64,000 bases of DNA from Aquibium sp. ELW1220 (GCF_030398385.1 NZ_JAOAOQ010000011.1:1-64000), one strand, 5' to 3'. Numbered from the stretch's first letter, positions 27,210 through 35,413 are shown. The notes: a model not told the origin generated them from the sequence alone. A program made the numbers and translations.

Positions 27210-28492
27210 CCGCCGGTCTCCAGCAGGATCTCGATGCGCCGGTTGGTGTCGGAATAGGGGTCGTCCGCGAGCTTCAGCTGCCGGTCTGCGTAGCCCGTGA
27301 TCTCCCGCACGCGCCTTTCCTCGAGGCCGCCGCGCACGAGCATGTAGTAGGCGCTCTGGGCCCGGGCGCTCGAAAGCCGCCAGTTGTCGTACTTGTCGTT
27401 GCGGAACGGCCGCGCGTCGGTATGGCCGTTGATGATGATCGCGCCCGGCTTGCCGTTGAGGATCGAGGCGACCTTCTCCATCGCCAGGACGAGATCGCGG
27501 CGAGGGACGGCGGAGCCGATTTCGAACATGCCGTAGTCGAGCTGATCGGTCAGCGAGATCATGACGCCGCGATCCGTCGGCGTGACGGTGATGCCGTCGG
27601 TGATCTTCTCGTTGACGCCGAAGGCCTCGGCCAGTTCCGCCTTGATCTCTTCCGCCATCCGGGCGGCGGCCGGATCGATGCCGGGCTCGCCTGCCTCGGC
27701 CTTGCCGCCCGGCTTGCTGCCCTCGCCGGCTTCGGCCTCCCCGTCGCTGGACACCGGCTTCGCGACCTTGTCGGGGTCGGTGAACACGTCCTGCGCGAAG
27801 GGGTCGTCCTCCGGGGCCACGGCGACCAGGCCGCTGCGCGGATCGGCGCCCTCGGCCGGGTTCTGTGCCTTCGGCTGCTCGAACAGGTCGGGCTCGCCGG
27901 GCTGGTCCTGCTCCACCTGCTTCGACCAGAAGTCCGGCGCGAAGGGATCGCGGAAGGATTCGCCGCCCGACGCACCCGTGGCTGCGCCGGACTGGCCCGC
28001 GCCGCCGTCGCCCCTCTCGCTGAGGTTCTGCAACTCGCCGGATTCGGCGGCGATCTCGGCGAGGATGGCGTAGGGGTCGGAGAACAGGTTCTCGTCGGAT
28101 TGCAGTTCCGCCTTCTCGCCGGCCTTGGAGCTCATCTCCTGGCCTTCGCCTGCGGTGGCCGGGCCCTTGGCGTCGTTGGCCGTGCTCTCCTTGTCGGGCG
28201 TCTCGCTGGATCCCTGCTGCGTTTCGGGGCCGGCGCCAGCCTCGTCGAGGCCGCGCCGGCTGGCATTGCGGTCGGTGAGCTTGATCGGGTTGAAATAGCT
28301 CGCGACCGAGACCTTCGTCTCCTCGTTGGCGGCATTGATCAGCCACATCACCAGGAAGAAGCACATCAGCGCCGTCATGAAGTCGGCAAAGGCGATCTTC
28401 CAGACACCACCGTGGTGGTCGTCATGATCATCGCCATGTCTCCTGACGATGATGATCTCCTCGACGTGGTGATCCGCGTTGCTCATGCTCAT
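27206..28492 (-). CDS. motB: Flagellar stator protein MotB
   Basis: 428 aa. One membrane helix near residues 32-52 (AFADFMTALMCFFLVMWLINAANEE) carries the proton-channel aspartate in ADFMTALM. A long acidic linker of roughly 200 residues, typical of this order and much longer than in E. coli, leads to the C-terminal OmpA-like peptidoglycan-binding domain (INGHTDARPFRNDKYDNWRLSSARAQSAYYML). The ATG at 28492 overlaps the FliH-like stop (ATGA); a second ATG follows at 28486. Confidence 0.95.
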   Translation of the reverse strand: MSMSNADHHVEEIIIVRRHGDDHDDHHGGVWKIAFADFMTALMCFFLVMWLINAANEETKVSVASYFNPIKLTDRNASRRGLDEAGAGPETQQGSSETPDKESTANDAKGPATAGEGQEMSSKAGEKAELQSDENLFSDPYAILAEIAAESGELQNLSERGDGGAGQSGAATGASGGESFRDPFAPDFWSKQVEQDQPGEPDLFEQPKAQNPAEGADPRSGLVAVAPEDDPFAQDVFTDPDKVAKPVSSDGEAEAGEGSKPGGKAEAGEPGIDPAAARMAEEIKAELAEAFGVNEKITDGITVTPTDRGVMISLTDQLDYGMFEIGSAVPRRDLVLAMEKVASILNGKPGAIIINGHTDARPFRNDKYDNWRLSSARAQSAYYMLVRGGLEERRVREITGYADRQLKLADDPYSDTNRRIEILLETGG

Positions 28493-29238
28493 GGGACGGC
28501 CTCGGCGAGCGATTGCGACCATTCGGAAAGCCGCGTCTCGTAGAGGCTTTCGTCGACAGCCACCTGCAGGTCGAGTTCCTGCGTTTCGGTAAATACGAGG
28601 CGCCCGGAATGCTCGCCGAGGCGGGCTTCCAGCATTTCGAACAGCGACAGCGGTCCGCGCACACGGATTCGCACCGCGCCGGAATCGCGGATTGCCGCGT
28701 CGATGACCGTGGTGAGGGCGGCGACGGCCTTTCGCTGCAGATCCTCGGTCATCACGGGGGCGAGGAGCCGCGCCACGACGTCGGACGTGTAGGCGCTCAG
28801 GCGCTTCTCCAGGGCGGCGAACTCATCGGCGATCCGCATGCCGGCGGCCTCGCCCGCTTCCCGCCGCAGGTGCTCCAGTTCCTCGCCATGGGCCTTGTCC
28901 CGGGCTTCGAGCCGTTCGGCGAATTCCGCTTCCAGCCGCTCGGCCAGGCTCGCCTCGGCCTGCGCGACCGCTTCCGCGACGAGGGCGTCGACATCGACGG
29001 CCGGCGGCGGGGCAGCAAAGCCGAATTCGGGGTCGTGCGAGCCGAAGGGGGGGTGGGGCGGCTCGAAGGCCATGCCCGGCATGCCATCCAGGGCGTCGTC
29101 GTCGCGCGGGGCATCGCCTCCCGGCGGCGCGAAGGCGAAATCCGGCATCGACAGGGCGGCGGGAGCGGAACCGCCGAAGGCGGATTGCTTCGCCTTCGGC
29201 TTTCCGAAATCGACCAGGAGATCGGCCAGCGTCGGCAT
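28489..29238 (-). CDS. FliH-like protein between fliF and motB
   Basis: 249 aa. An N-terminal Pro/Phe-rich disordered part (1-80) is followed by a long charged coiled coil (about 85-150, ASLAERLEAEFAERLEARDKAHGEELEHLRRE) and a C-terminal alpha/beta domain (RKAVAALTTVIDAAIRDSGAVRIRVRGPLSLFEMLEARLG). This is the domain order of FliH, which tethers and restrains the ATPase FliI. The sequence is far from classical FliH, so the call rests on architecture and position. The start overlaps the fliF stop by 1 codon position (ATGA). Confidence 0.65.
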   Translation of the reverse strand: MPTLADLLVDFGKPKAKQSAFGGSAPAALSMPDFAFAPPGGDAPRDDDALDGMPGMAFEPPHPPFGSHDPEFGFAAPPPAVDVDALVAEAVAQAEASLAERLEAEFAERLEARDKAHGEELEHLRREAGEAAGMRIADEFAALEKRLSAYTSDVVARLLAPVMTEDLQRKAVAALTTVIDAAIRDSGAVRIRVRGPLSLFEMLEARLGEHSGRLVFTETQELDLQVAVDESLYETRLSEWSQSLAEAVP

Positions 29239-30941
29239 CAGCTCGCCATCGCCTCTCCGCCGACCCATTTGCGCAGGATCGCGGCGGTGCGCTCTTCGTT
29301 GAGCTCAACCATGTGCGCCAGGCGTTCCTGCGGCGCCGGTCGCAGCCGCATCTTGAGCTCCTCCATCACGTCGGTCTCGTTGGGCATGCCCATGCCGCCC
29401 ATGCCGCCCATCCCACCCATGCCGGCGATGCCGGGGAAGCCGCCGCCGTCGTTGCCGCCCATTCCCGCCAGGGGGTCGGGCAGCGCCATGTTGTTCAGCG
29501 GCGAATCGAAGGGCAGCTGCAGGTCGCCGAAATCGGGTCCGGCGACGCTTTCGCTCTTCGTCAGCGCTCCGGCCAGCGGCCGGAGCCCGAACCACGAGAC
29601 GAGAAAGGCCACGATCACGAAGGCAAGCGCGTTGATCATAGAGCCGGTGTACTGGCTCGCTGTCTCGAGGATGCCCGGCGAAGCCAGCCCCTCGGCGACC
29701 GCGTCCTCGACGAAGGAGAGCGCGGTGACCGAGACCTTGTCGCCGCGCTCGCCGTCGAGGCCGGCGGCGGTCGCAACCACGTTCTCGATCTCGGCCACCC
29801 GCGCCTGGATCTGTTCGGCGGTGGCGCCCTCGCCGAGGGCTGCCGCGATCTGGTCGCGGTTCACGACGACGGCGATCGAAAGCTTCGAGATCTGGTAACC
29901 GTTGCTGGTGGTGGCGATCCGCTTCGAGTTCAGCTCGTAGTTGGTGATCTCCTCGCGGCGCTCGCGCTCCTCCGACGAGGACGGGTTCGTGCCGGCGTCT
30001 CCCTGGTCGGGAATGTTCTGCTCCACCGTCGCGGGCGCGGCGGCACCGCTCTCGTTCGCGGTGTTGCTCTCGCGGATGGTGCGGATCGACCGCTCCACCT
30101 TGGAATCGGGATCGAACACTGTCTCTTCGATCTGGCGCGCATCGGTGTTGACGACGGCCTTGACGCTGGCGCGGAAGTTGTCGCGGCCGAGGAAGGGCGC
30201 GAGGGCGCGGTAGATGTTGTCGGCGACCTGGCTCTCCACGGTCCGCTCGATGCTCATCGAGCGGTTGATCGAGCTGTTGGAGGGGTCGTCGCCGGTCGCC
30301 AGCAGCGCCCCGTTGGTGTCGAGCACCGTCACGTTGTCGGAGGTCAGGCCGGGGACGGCCGCCGCCACCAGGTGGCGGATCGAGTTCGCCGTTCGAATCT
30401 CGTCCACACCGCCCGAGCGGATGACCACCGAGGCCGTCGGCTGCTGCTCCTCGCGACGGAAACTCGCCTGCTGGGACATGACGATGTGGACGCGCGCGGA
30501 CTTGATGCCGGCGATCGACTGGATGGTGCGCGCGATCTCGCCTTCGAGGGCGCGCACGCGGGTGACTTCCTGCATGAAGGAGGTGAGGCCGAGCGAGCCG
30601 ACATTGTCGAAGAGTTCGTAGCCTGCGTTGGAACTGCTGGGCAGGCCCTTCTCGGCCAGGATCATGCGCGCCCGCCCGGTGAAGCCGGTGGGGACGAGCA
30701 CGCTCGTGCCATCCGACCCGACGTCGTAGGACATGCCGGCTTCCGAAAGCACGACGCCGATCTTCGAGACGTCGCTGCGGTCGAGGCCGATGTAGAGCGT
30801 CTCGCTGGCGGGCCTGTTCAGGTAGATCGCGCCGATGAGGATCGTCACCACCACCGTGGCGAGGATTCCTCCCATGATGGCGAGCCGCCTGGCCCCCAGC
30901 GACATGAGGTTTTCGGCGATTTTCTGAAGCTGTTCCGGCAC
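29238..30941 (-). CDS. fliF: Flagellar MS-ring protein FliF
   Basis: 567 aa. Membrane helix near 18-40, ring-building motifs (GLDRSDVSKIGVVLSEAGMSY; ARVHIVMSQQASFRREEQQPTASVVIRSGG), second membrane helix near 430, and a C-terminal FliG-binding end (MRLRPAPQERLAHMVELNEERTAAILRKWV). Between them lies a Gly/Met-rich stretch with GMGG repeats (about 505-520). The start is GTG at 30941, preceded by a CAAG-type promoter at 30975-31002. First gene of the unit fliF-fliH-like-motB-motC-fliK-SLT. Confidence 0.96.
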   Translation of the reverse strand: MPEQLQKIAENLMSLGARRLAIMGGILATVVVTILIGAIYLNRPASETLYIGLDRSDVSKIGVVLSEAGMSYDVGSDGTSVLVPTGFTGRARMILAEKGLPSSSNAGYELFDNVGSLGLTSFMQEVTRVRALEGEIARTIQSIAGIKSARVHIVMSQQASFRREEQQPTASVVIRSGGVDEIRTANSIRHLVAAAVPGLTSDNVTVLDTNGALLATGDDPSNSSINRSMSIERTVESQVADNIYRALAPFLGRDNFRASVKAVVNTDARQIEETVFDPDSKVERSIRTIRESNTANESGAAAPATVEQNIPDQGDAGTNPSSSEERERREEITNYELNSKRIATTSNGYQISKLSIAVVVNRDQIAAALGEGATAEQIQARVAEIENVVATAAGLDGERGDKVSVTALSFVEDAVAEGLASPGILETASQYTGSMINALAFVIVAFLVSWFGLRPLAGALTKSESVAGPDFGDLQLPFDSPLNNMALPDPLAGMGGNDGGGFPGIAGMGGMGGMGGMGMPNETDVMEELKMRLRPAPQERLAHMVELNEERTAAILRKWVGGEAMAS

Positions 30942-30974
30942 AGGCCACGGTCCCCGAATTGCAGGGCTCCGAAA

Positions 30975-31002
30975 CTAGATGCTGAAGCTTGTGCGAAAAT
31001 GA
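30975..31002 (-). promoter_or_regulatory. CAAG-type flagellar promoter element before fliF
   Basis: Coding strand TCATTTTCGCACAAG, 9 bp, then CTAG. It shares the 11-base TTTCGCACAAG with the flgE box. The CAAG ends 46 bp before the fliF GTG. Confidence 0.72.
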
Positions 31003-31042
31003 TATCGGGCCGCCGCGCGGACGCGGCGACCCGACTGGAGGT

Positions 31043-31068
31043 GCGTCGCCCGGCTGCCCGGGCGTCGC
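31043..31068 (-). terminator. Hairpin after flagellin 1
   Basis: CGCCCGG (31047-31053) and CCGGGCG (31058-31064) pair around a 4-base loop and extend by three more pairs past one mismatch. It lies about 9 bp after the flagellin stop. No clear T-run, so termination is likely but not certain. Confidence 0.5.
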
Positions 31069-31076
31069 GGAAACCC

Positions 31077-32036
31077 TTAGCGGAAGAGCGACAGGATGGT
31101 CTGCGAATTGCCGTTGGCGATCGACAGCGCCTGGATGCCCAGCTGCTGCTGCACCTGGAGCGCCTGCAGGCGGGTCGATTCCTGGTTCATGTCCGCGTCG
31201 ACCAGCGTGCCGACGCCCTTGCTGATCGTGTCCGACAGGTTGGAGACGAACTCGCTCTGGAGGCTGACGCGCTTCTTGGCGGCGCCGAGGTCGGCGGCGG
31301 CATCGGTCATCTGGGTCAGGATCGAGTCAACGGCGCGAACCATCGCACCTATCTCTTCGCCGGTGTTGGAGCCGGTCAGGGCGATCTCGGTGCCGGTGGC
31401 GGCCGTGGTCGAGCCGGTGTCGAGCAGGAAGTAGTTGTCGGCCGTGCCGGTCGGCGTCGTCTGGAGCGCGTCGGCGTCGATGTCCTTGGTCAGGATGCCG
31501 TTGGCCGCGTCGTCGGACGAGGTCAGCGTGACGGCGTCGACATCGACGTCCAGCGTGCCGATCGAGACGTTACCGGAGGCGTCGCGGGTGAAGGAGCCGA
31601 CGATCGACTTGGTGCCGGTGGCGCCGTCATTGGCGAGCCAGTTCTCGCCCGAGAACGACGCGGAGGTCGTGATGGAGACCAGCTGGTCCTTGAGAGCGGT
31701 GATTTCCTTGTTGATCTTCGACTGGTCGACACCCGGCTCGCTGGCGGCGACGAGCTTGGTCTTGATCTCGTCGACGACCTCGATGGCGGCGTTCATGCCG
31801 GTGTAGGCGGTGTCGATCTTGGCCTGGCCGAGACCCAGCGCATCCTTGACGGTGCCCAGCGCCTTGTTGTCCGAGCGCATCGTGGTGGCGATCGACCAGT
31901 AGGCGGCGTTGTCGCTCGCTTCACCGACCTTGAAGCCGGTCGAAATCCGGGTCTGCGTCGTCTCCAGCGCCTTGTTCGTCATGTTCAGAGATTTCAGAGC
32001 CGTCATGGCCTGAACGTTGGTATTGATGCTCGACAT
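31077..32036 (-). CDS. Flagellin 1
   Basis: 319 aa. It has the short-flagellin plan: N-terminal D0/D1 (SSINTNVQAMTALKSLNMTNKALETTQTRISTG), a variable centre of about 130 residues, and C-terminal D1/D0 (STRLQALQVQQQLGIQALSIANGNSQTILSLFR). The ATG at 32036 follows AAGGGGACA. It is the downstream member of a tandem pair; the central segment is nearly the same as in flagellin 2. Its 75-nt leader shares a structured element with flagellin 2. Confidence 0.96.
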   Translation of the reverse strand: MSSINTNVQAMTALKSLNMTNKALETTQTRISTGFKVGEASDNAAYWSIATTMRSDNKALGTVKDALGLGQAKIDTAYTGMNAAIEVVDEIKTKLVAASEPGVDQSKINKEITALKDQLVSITTSASFSGENWLANDGATGTKSIVGSFTRDASGNVSIGTLDVDVDAVTLTSSDDAANGILTKDIDADALQTTPTGTADNYFLLDTGSTTAATGTEIALTGSNTGEEIGAMVRAVDSILTQMTDAAADLGAAKKRVSLQSEFVSNLSDTISKGVGTLVDADMNQESTRLQALQVQQQLGIQALSIANGNSQTILSLFR

Positions 32037-32107
32037 GGGTGTCCCCTTACATACGCTTGTACACGACATACCGGGCTGGACCGGTAAGACGGGGCGGCGT
32101 CATGCCT
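32037..32107 (-). ncRNA. Conserved flagellin 5' leader, copy 1
   Basis: Coding strand: AGGCATGACGCC, then TACCGG (32086-32081) - TCCAGC - CCGGTA (32074-32069), then ATGTC and, close to the ATG, AAGGGGACA. The six-base stem is conserved in copy 2 while the loop differs, as expected for RNA structure. It could be a 5'UTR element such as the flg-Rhizobiales motif, or a FlbT target. Confidence 0.55.
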
Positions 32108-32147
32108 ATCGGGAACCCGAGGGGGTAAGCGATCCGTCCTGAAACGA

Positions 32148-32179
32148 CAATGTCCCAGCCTTGTACAGCCGGGACATTG
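32148..32179 (-). terminator. Hairpin between flagellin 2 and flagellin 1
   Basis: CAATGTCCC (32148-32156) and GGGACATTG (32171-32179) form a perfect 9-bp stem, extended by inner GC pairs, 33 bp after the flagellin 2 stop. On the coding strand it is followed by TCGTTTC. Likely terminator for flagellin 2. Confidence 0.65.
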
Positions 32180-32211
32180 TTTTCCAGTTAAGTCGCTTAG
32201 TTAAGAAAGGA

Positions 32212-33177
32212 CTAACCGCGGAACAGCGACAGGATCTGCTGCGAATTGCCGTTGGCGATCGACAGAGACTGGATACCCAGCTGCTGCTGCACCTGGAGAG
32301 CCTGCAGACGGGTCGATTCCTCGCTCATGTCCGCATCGACCAGACCACCCACACCCTTGTCGATCGTGTCCATGAGGTTGGACACGAAGGTGTTCTGCAT
32401 GTCGATGCGCTTCTTGGAGGCGCCGAGATCGGCAGCGGCATCGGTCAGCTGGGTGAGGATGGAATCCACCGCCCGCACCATGGCCGAAATCTCGTCCACG
32501 GAGTTGGTTCCGGTCAGGGTGATCTCGGTACCGGTGGCGGCGGTGGTGGAACCGGTGTCGAGCAGGAAGTAGTTGTCGGCCGTACCGGTGGGCGTTGTCT
32601 GAAGGGCATCGGCGTCGATGTCCTTCGTCAGGATGCCGTTGGCGGCATCGTCGGACGACGTCAGCGTGATGGCGTCGACGTCCACGTCCAGGGTGCCGAT
32701 CGACACGAAGCCGGACGAGTCTCGGGTGAAGGCGCCGACGATCGACTTGGTGCCGACGGCGCCGTCATTGGCAAGCCAGTTCTCGCCGGAGAACGAAGCC
32801 GACGTGGTGATCGACTTCAGCTGTTCCTTGAGAGCTGTGATTTCCTTGTTGATCTTGTCCTGATCGACGCCCGGTTCACGCGCGGCGACGAGCTTGGTCT
32901 TGATCTCGTCGACCACTTCGATCGACGCATTCATGCCGGTGTAGGCGGTATCGACCTTGGCCATGCCGAGGCCGAGCGCGTCCTGCACCGTGGAGAGAGC
33001 CTTGTTGTCCGAGCGCATCGTCGTTGCGATCGACCAGTAGGCGGCGTTGTCGCTGGCTTCGCCGACCTTGAACCCGGTGGAGATCCGGGTCTGCGTCGTC
33101 TCCAGCGCCTTGTTCGTCATATTGAGGGATTTGAGCGCCGTCATCGCCGACGCGTTGGTCAGAATACTACTCGCCAT
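32212..33177 (-). CDS. Flagellin 2
   Basis: 321 aa. Same architecture as flagellin 1, with ILTNASAMTALKSLNMTNKALETTQTRISTG at the N-terminus and STRLQALQVQQQLGIQSLSIANGNSQQILSLFRG at the C-terminus. The central part, from TLTSSDDAANGILTKDIDADALQTTP to TGTEI, matches flagellin 1 residue for residue, pointing to recent duplication or gene conversion. ATG at 33177 after TAGGGGACAT. It is transcribed first of the pair, 210 bp after fliP. Confidence 0.96.
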   Translation of the reverse strand: MASSILTNASAMTALKSLNMTNKALETTQTRISTGFKVGEASDNAAYWSIATTMRSDNKALSTVQDALGLGMAKVDTAYTGMNASIEVVDEIKTKLVAAREPGVDQDKINKEITALKEQLKSITTSASFSGENWLANDGAVGTKSIVGAFTRDSSGFVSIGTLDVDVDAITLTSSDDAANGILTKDIDADALQTTPTGTADNYFLLDTGSTTAATGTEITLTGTNSVDEISAMVRAVDSILTQLTDAAADLGASKKRIDMQNTFVSNLMDTIDKGVGGLVDADMSEESTRLQALQVQQQLGIQSLSIANGNSQQILSLFRG

Positions 33178-33259
33178 GGGAAATGTCCCCTACTCACAAA
33201 CGCAACAAAAAACAGGGACATACCGGACTCTACCGGTAGAGCGGCACGGCGTCATGCCT
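33178..33259 (-). ncRNA. Conserved flagellin 5' leader, copy 2
   Basis: Coding strand: AAGGCATGACGCCG, then TACCGG (33238-33233) - TAGAGT - CCGGTA (33226-33221). Next, ATGTCCC (33221-33215) can pair with GGGACAT (33189-33183), which contains the AGGGGA ribosome-binding site, so the leader could hide and expose the site. Same element as at 32037-32107. Confidence 0.58.
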
Positions 33260-33387
33260 TCCGGTGTGGCGACTACAACGCCCTCCGGCCCGCTCTGTTA
33301 ATCATGTTCTGGCAGGAAAAATTTACCAAACCGATAACTTGCGGACGGGAAACGGAAAAAGTTGTAAACGAAACCTTACCGCGGTCG

Positions 33388-34125
33388 TCAGTTGAAGGAG
33401 CGGACGAGGCTGCCGACGAGCAGGTTCCATCCGTCGATCAGGACGAAGAACAGGATCTTGAACGGCAGCGAGATCACGGTCGGCGGGAGCATCATCATGC
33501 CCATCGCCATGGTGACGGTGGCCACCACCAGGTCGATGACGAGGAAGGGCAGGACGATCAGGAAGCCGATCTCGAAGCCGCGCCGGATCTCCGAGATCAT
33601 GAAGGCGGGCACGAGGATGCGCAGGTCGACCTGATCTCCCGTCACGACCGTCTGCCCGCGTTCGCGCGCCAGGTCCGCGAACAGGTTGAAGTCCTCCTCG
33701 CGGACATTGTTCAGCATGAAGGTGCGGAAGGGATCGCTGATGCGCGCGAGGGCTTCCTCCTCGGTGATCTCGTTGGCGATCAGCGGCCTGACGCCGTTGT
33801 TCCACGCCTGGTCGAAGGTCGGCGCCATGACGTAGAAGGTCATGAACAAGGCGAGGCTGATCAGGATCAGGTTGGCCGGCGTGGTCTGCAGGCCGATGCC
33901 GGCGCGCAGGATCGAGAAGGCGATGATGAAGCGCGTGAAGCTCGTCACCATGATCAGCAGGCCAGGTGCGATCGACAGGACGGTGAGCAGCCCGACGAGC
34001 TGGATGATGTAGCCGATGGTCTCGCCCGTCAGCTGTTCGCCGAAGGGACCAAGGCCGAGTTGCTGGGCCCGTGCCGCCGCGGCGGTGACGAGCAGGGCCG
34101 CGAGGGCAAGGGCTGCGCGTCTCAT
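33388..34125 (-). CDS. fliP: Flagellar export apparatus protein FliP
   Basis: 245 aa. Signal sequence (MRRAALALAALLVTAAAARA) followed by four membrane helices. Signatures: LLTVLSIAPGLLIMVTSFTRFIIAFSILR, the LALFMTFYVMAP segment, PAFMISEIRRGFEIGFLIVLPFLVIDLVVA and the C-terminal PFKILFFVLIDGWNLLVGSLV. FliP is the main subunit of the export gate. Last gene of the long flgB-fliP run; the start overlaps the fliL stop by 4 bp. Confidence 0.97.
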   Translation of the reverse strand: MRRAALALAALLVTAAAARAQQLGLGPFGEQLTGETIGYIIQLVGLLTVLSIAPGLLIMVTSFTRFIIAFSILRAGIGLQTTPANLILISLALFMTFYVMAPTFDQAWNNGVRPLIANEITEEEALARISDPFRTFMLNNVREEDFNLFADLARERGQTVVTGDQVDLRILVPAFMISEIRRGFEIGFLIVLPFLVIDLVVATVTMAMGMMMLPPTVISLPFKILFFVLIDGWNLLVGSLVRSFN

Positions 34126-34694
34126 TCGAACAGCAGAGTCCTGATCATGAGCTGCGTGGCGAGGCCGTCGCTGCGGATCCGGGCGCGTTCCTCGAGGTCC
34201 GTCTTGAGGTGGCGGAAACCGCTGGCGCCCTGCACCTGCTGCAGCGTCACCGTGCGCATGTAGGCGAGGATGTCCTCGTGGATCGTTCGCACCAGCTGCG
34301 GCGGCGGCGGTGCCGAGAAGACGATCGCCAGTTCCATGCGCACCCAGATGTCGCGGGGCGCGGCCAGATTGGTCGTCACGGGCTCGAGCGGTACGAGACG
34401 CGGGATCAGGATGATGTTGCCGTTCTCGTCGCGGGCCACGTCGTCGTGGCCGCCGCCCTCGGCTGCGCCACCATGGGCGTCCGCCGCTTCCTCCGCCTCG
34501 GGGGAACCCGGCACAGGGTCGACCTGTATCTTGACGGTTTCGGCAGGCTCGTCGGCGGCGCTGCCCGACTGCAGCTTCATGCCCGAGAACCAGCCGCCGC
34601 CGGCCGCCGCGACCGTCAGCACGAGCAGCACCACGGCCTGAATGACCGGCGAAGGCCCCTTCTTGCGCGTGCTATCCGTTGCTTCGGCGGCCAT
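34122..34694 (-). CDS. fliL: Flagellar basal-body-associated protein FliL
   Basis: 190 aa. Single N-terminal membrane helix (VIQAVVLLVLTVAAAGGGWFSGM), a linker, then the periplasmic FliL domain (LEPVTTNLAAPRDIWVRMELAIVF ... DILAYMRTVTLQQVQGASGFRHLKTDLEERARIRSDG). FliL surrounds stator units and supports torque. It follows flgH by 14 bp. Confidence 0.93.
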   Translation of the reverse strand: MAAEATDSTRKKGPSPVIQAVVLLVLTVAAAGGGWFSGMKLQSGSAADEPAETVKIQVDPVPGSPEAEEAADAHGGAAEGGGHDDVARDENGNIILIPRLVPLEPVTTNLAAPRDIWVRMELAIVFSAPPPPQLVRTIHEDILAYMRTVTLQQVQGASGFRHLKTDLEERARIRSDGLATQLMIRTLLFE

Positions 34695-34708
34695 CGCGGT
34701 TACCCTCC

Positions 34709-35413
34709 TCAGAACGGCGCGACGAGGTCGACGATCTGCTGGCCGATCGGGGGCTGCTGGACCTCCGTGATCCGCCCGCGGCCGCCGTAGGAGATGCGCG
34801 CCTCGGCGATGCGCTCGTAGTTGATCGAGTTCTCGGCGCCGATATCGGCGGGCCGCACGATGCCGGCGATGGTCAGGATGCGCATCTCGTAATTCACCCG
34901 CACTTCCTGGGAGCCGCGGATGACGAGATTGCCGTTGGGCAGAACGTCGGTGACGACGGCGGCGACCTGCAGGCGGATGTTCTCAGACCGGGCTGTGGCG
35001 CCGGAGCCGGCACTGTCGGATTTCGACGACAGGTCCAGATCGCTCGACCCTCCCTGACCGATGCCCTGCCATTCGTAGGCGCCGTTGATTCCGAACTTGC
35101 GGCTGGTCGTTCGCGACCGGTCCGACTCGTTGCTGAGCGTCGCCTTGTCGTTGATGGAGATGTTGACCGTCATGATGTCGCCGACGGAGAGCGCGCGCGC
35201 GTCCTTGAAGAGCTGGCTCTGCTCGTCGTTCCAAAGCGAGAAACGCTTGACCGGCCGCGCCGGCGGCTCCGGATAGGCATGGGCGGTCACGGCGGCGGGC
35301 TCGAGTCCCGAGCCAACCGGCGAGAGGGCCGGCGCCCGGCCGATTTCCTTCAGTTCGCCGGCGCAACCGCCGAGCGCCAAGCATGCGAGCGCGATGATGG
35401 ACGAAGGCTTCAT
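34709..35413 (-). CDS. flgH: Flagellar L-ring protein FlgH
   Basis: 234 aa outer-membrane lipoprotein. The lipobox LGGC places the acylated cysteine at residue 17. Domain patterns: FSLWNDEQSQLFKDARALSVGDIMTVNISINDKATLSNES, LPNGNLVIRGSQEVRVNYEMRILTIAGIVRPADI and AEARISYGGRGRITEVQQPPIGQQI. It forms the bushing in the outer membrane. Start overlaps the motE stop (ATGA). Confidence 0.96.
   Translation of the reverse strand: MKPSSIIALACLALGGCAGELKEIGRAPALSPVGSGLEPAAVTAHAYPEPPARPVKRFSLWNDEQSQLFKDARALSVGDIMTVNISINDKATLSNESDRSRTTSRKFGINGAYEWQGIGQGGSSDLDLSSKSDSAGSGATARSENIRLQVAAVVTDVLPNGNLVIRGSQEVRVNYEMRILTIAGIVRPADIGAENSINYERIAEARISYGGRGRITEVQQPPIGQQIVDLVAPF

Noticed and set aside
29313-32087. A 924-codon open frame on the + strand across fliF and flagellin 1
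   Set aside because: It is the antisense of well-supported genes; GC-rich third positions keep the opposite frame open. No ribosome-binding site or domain.
33300-33370. A CAAG-type box before flagellin 2 (CCGCAAG around 33343)
   Set aside because: The base 9 bp downstream is TGGT, and position 3 of the box is not A; the match fails in the key positions.
32161-34263. A 700-codon + strand frame over flagellin 2, fliP and fliL
   Set aside because: Antisense shadow; composition is low-complexity Arg/His/Asp with no family signature.
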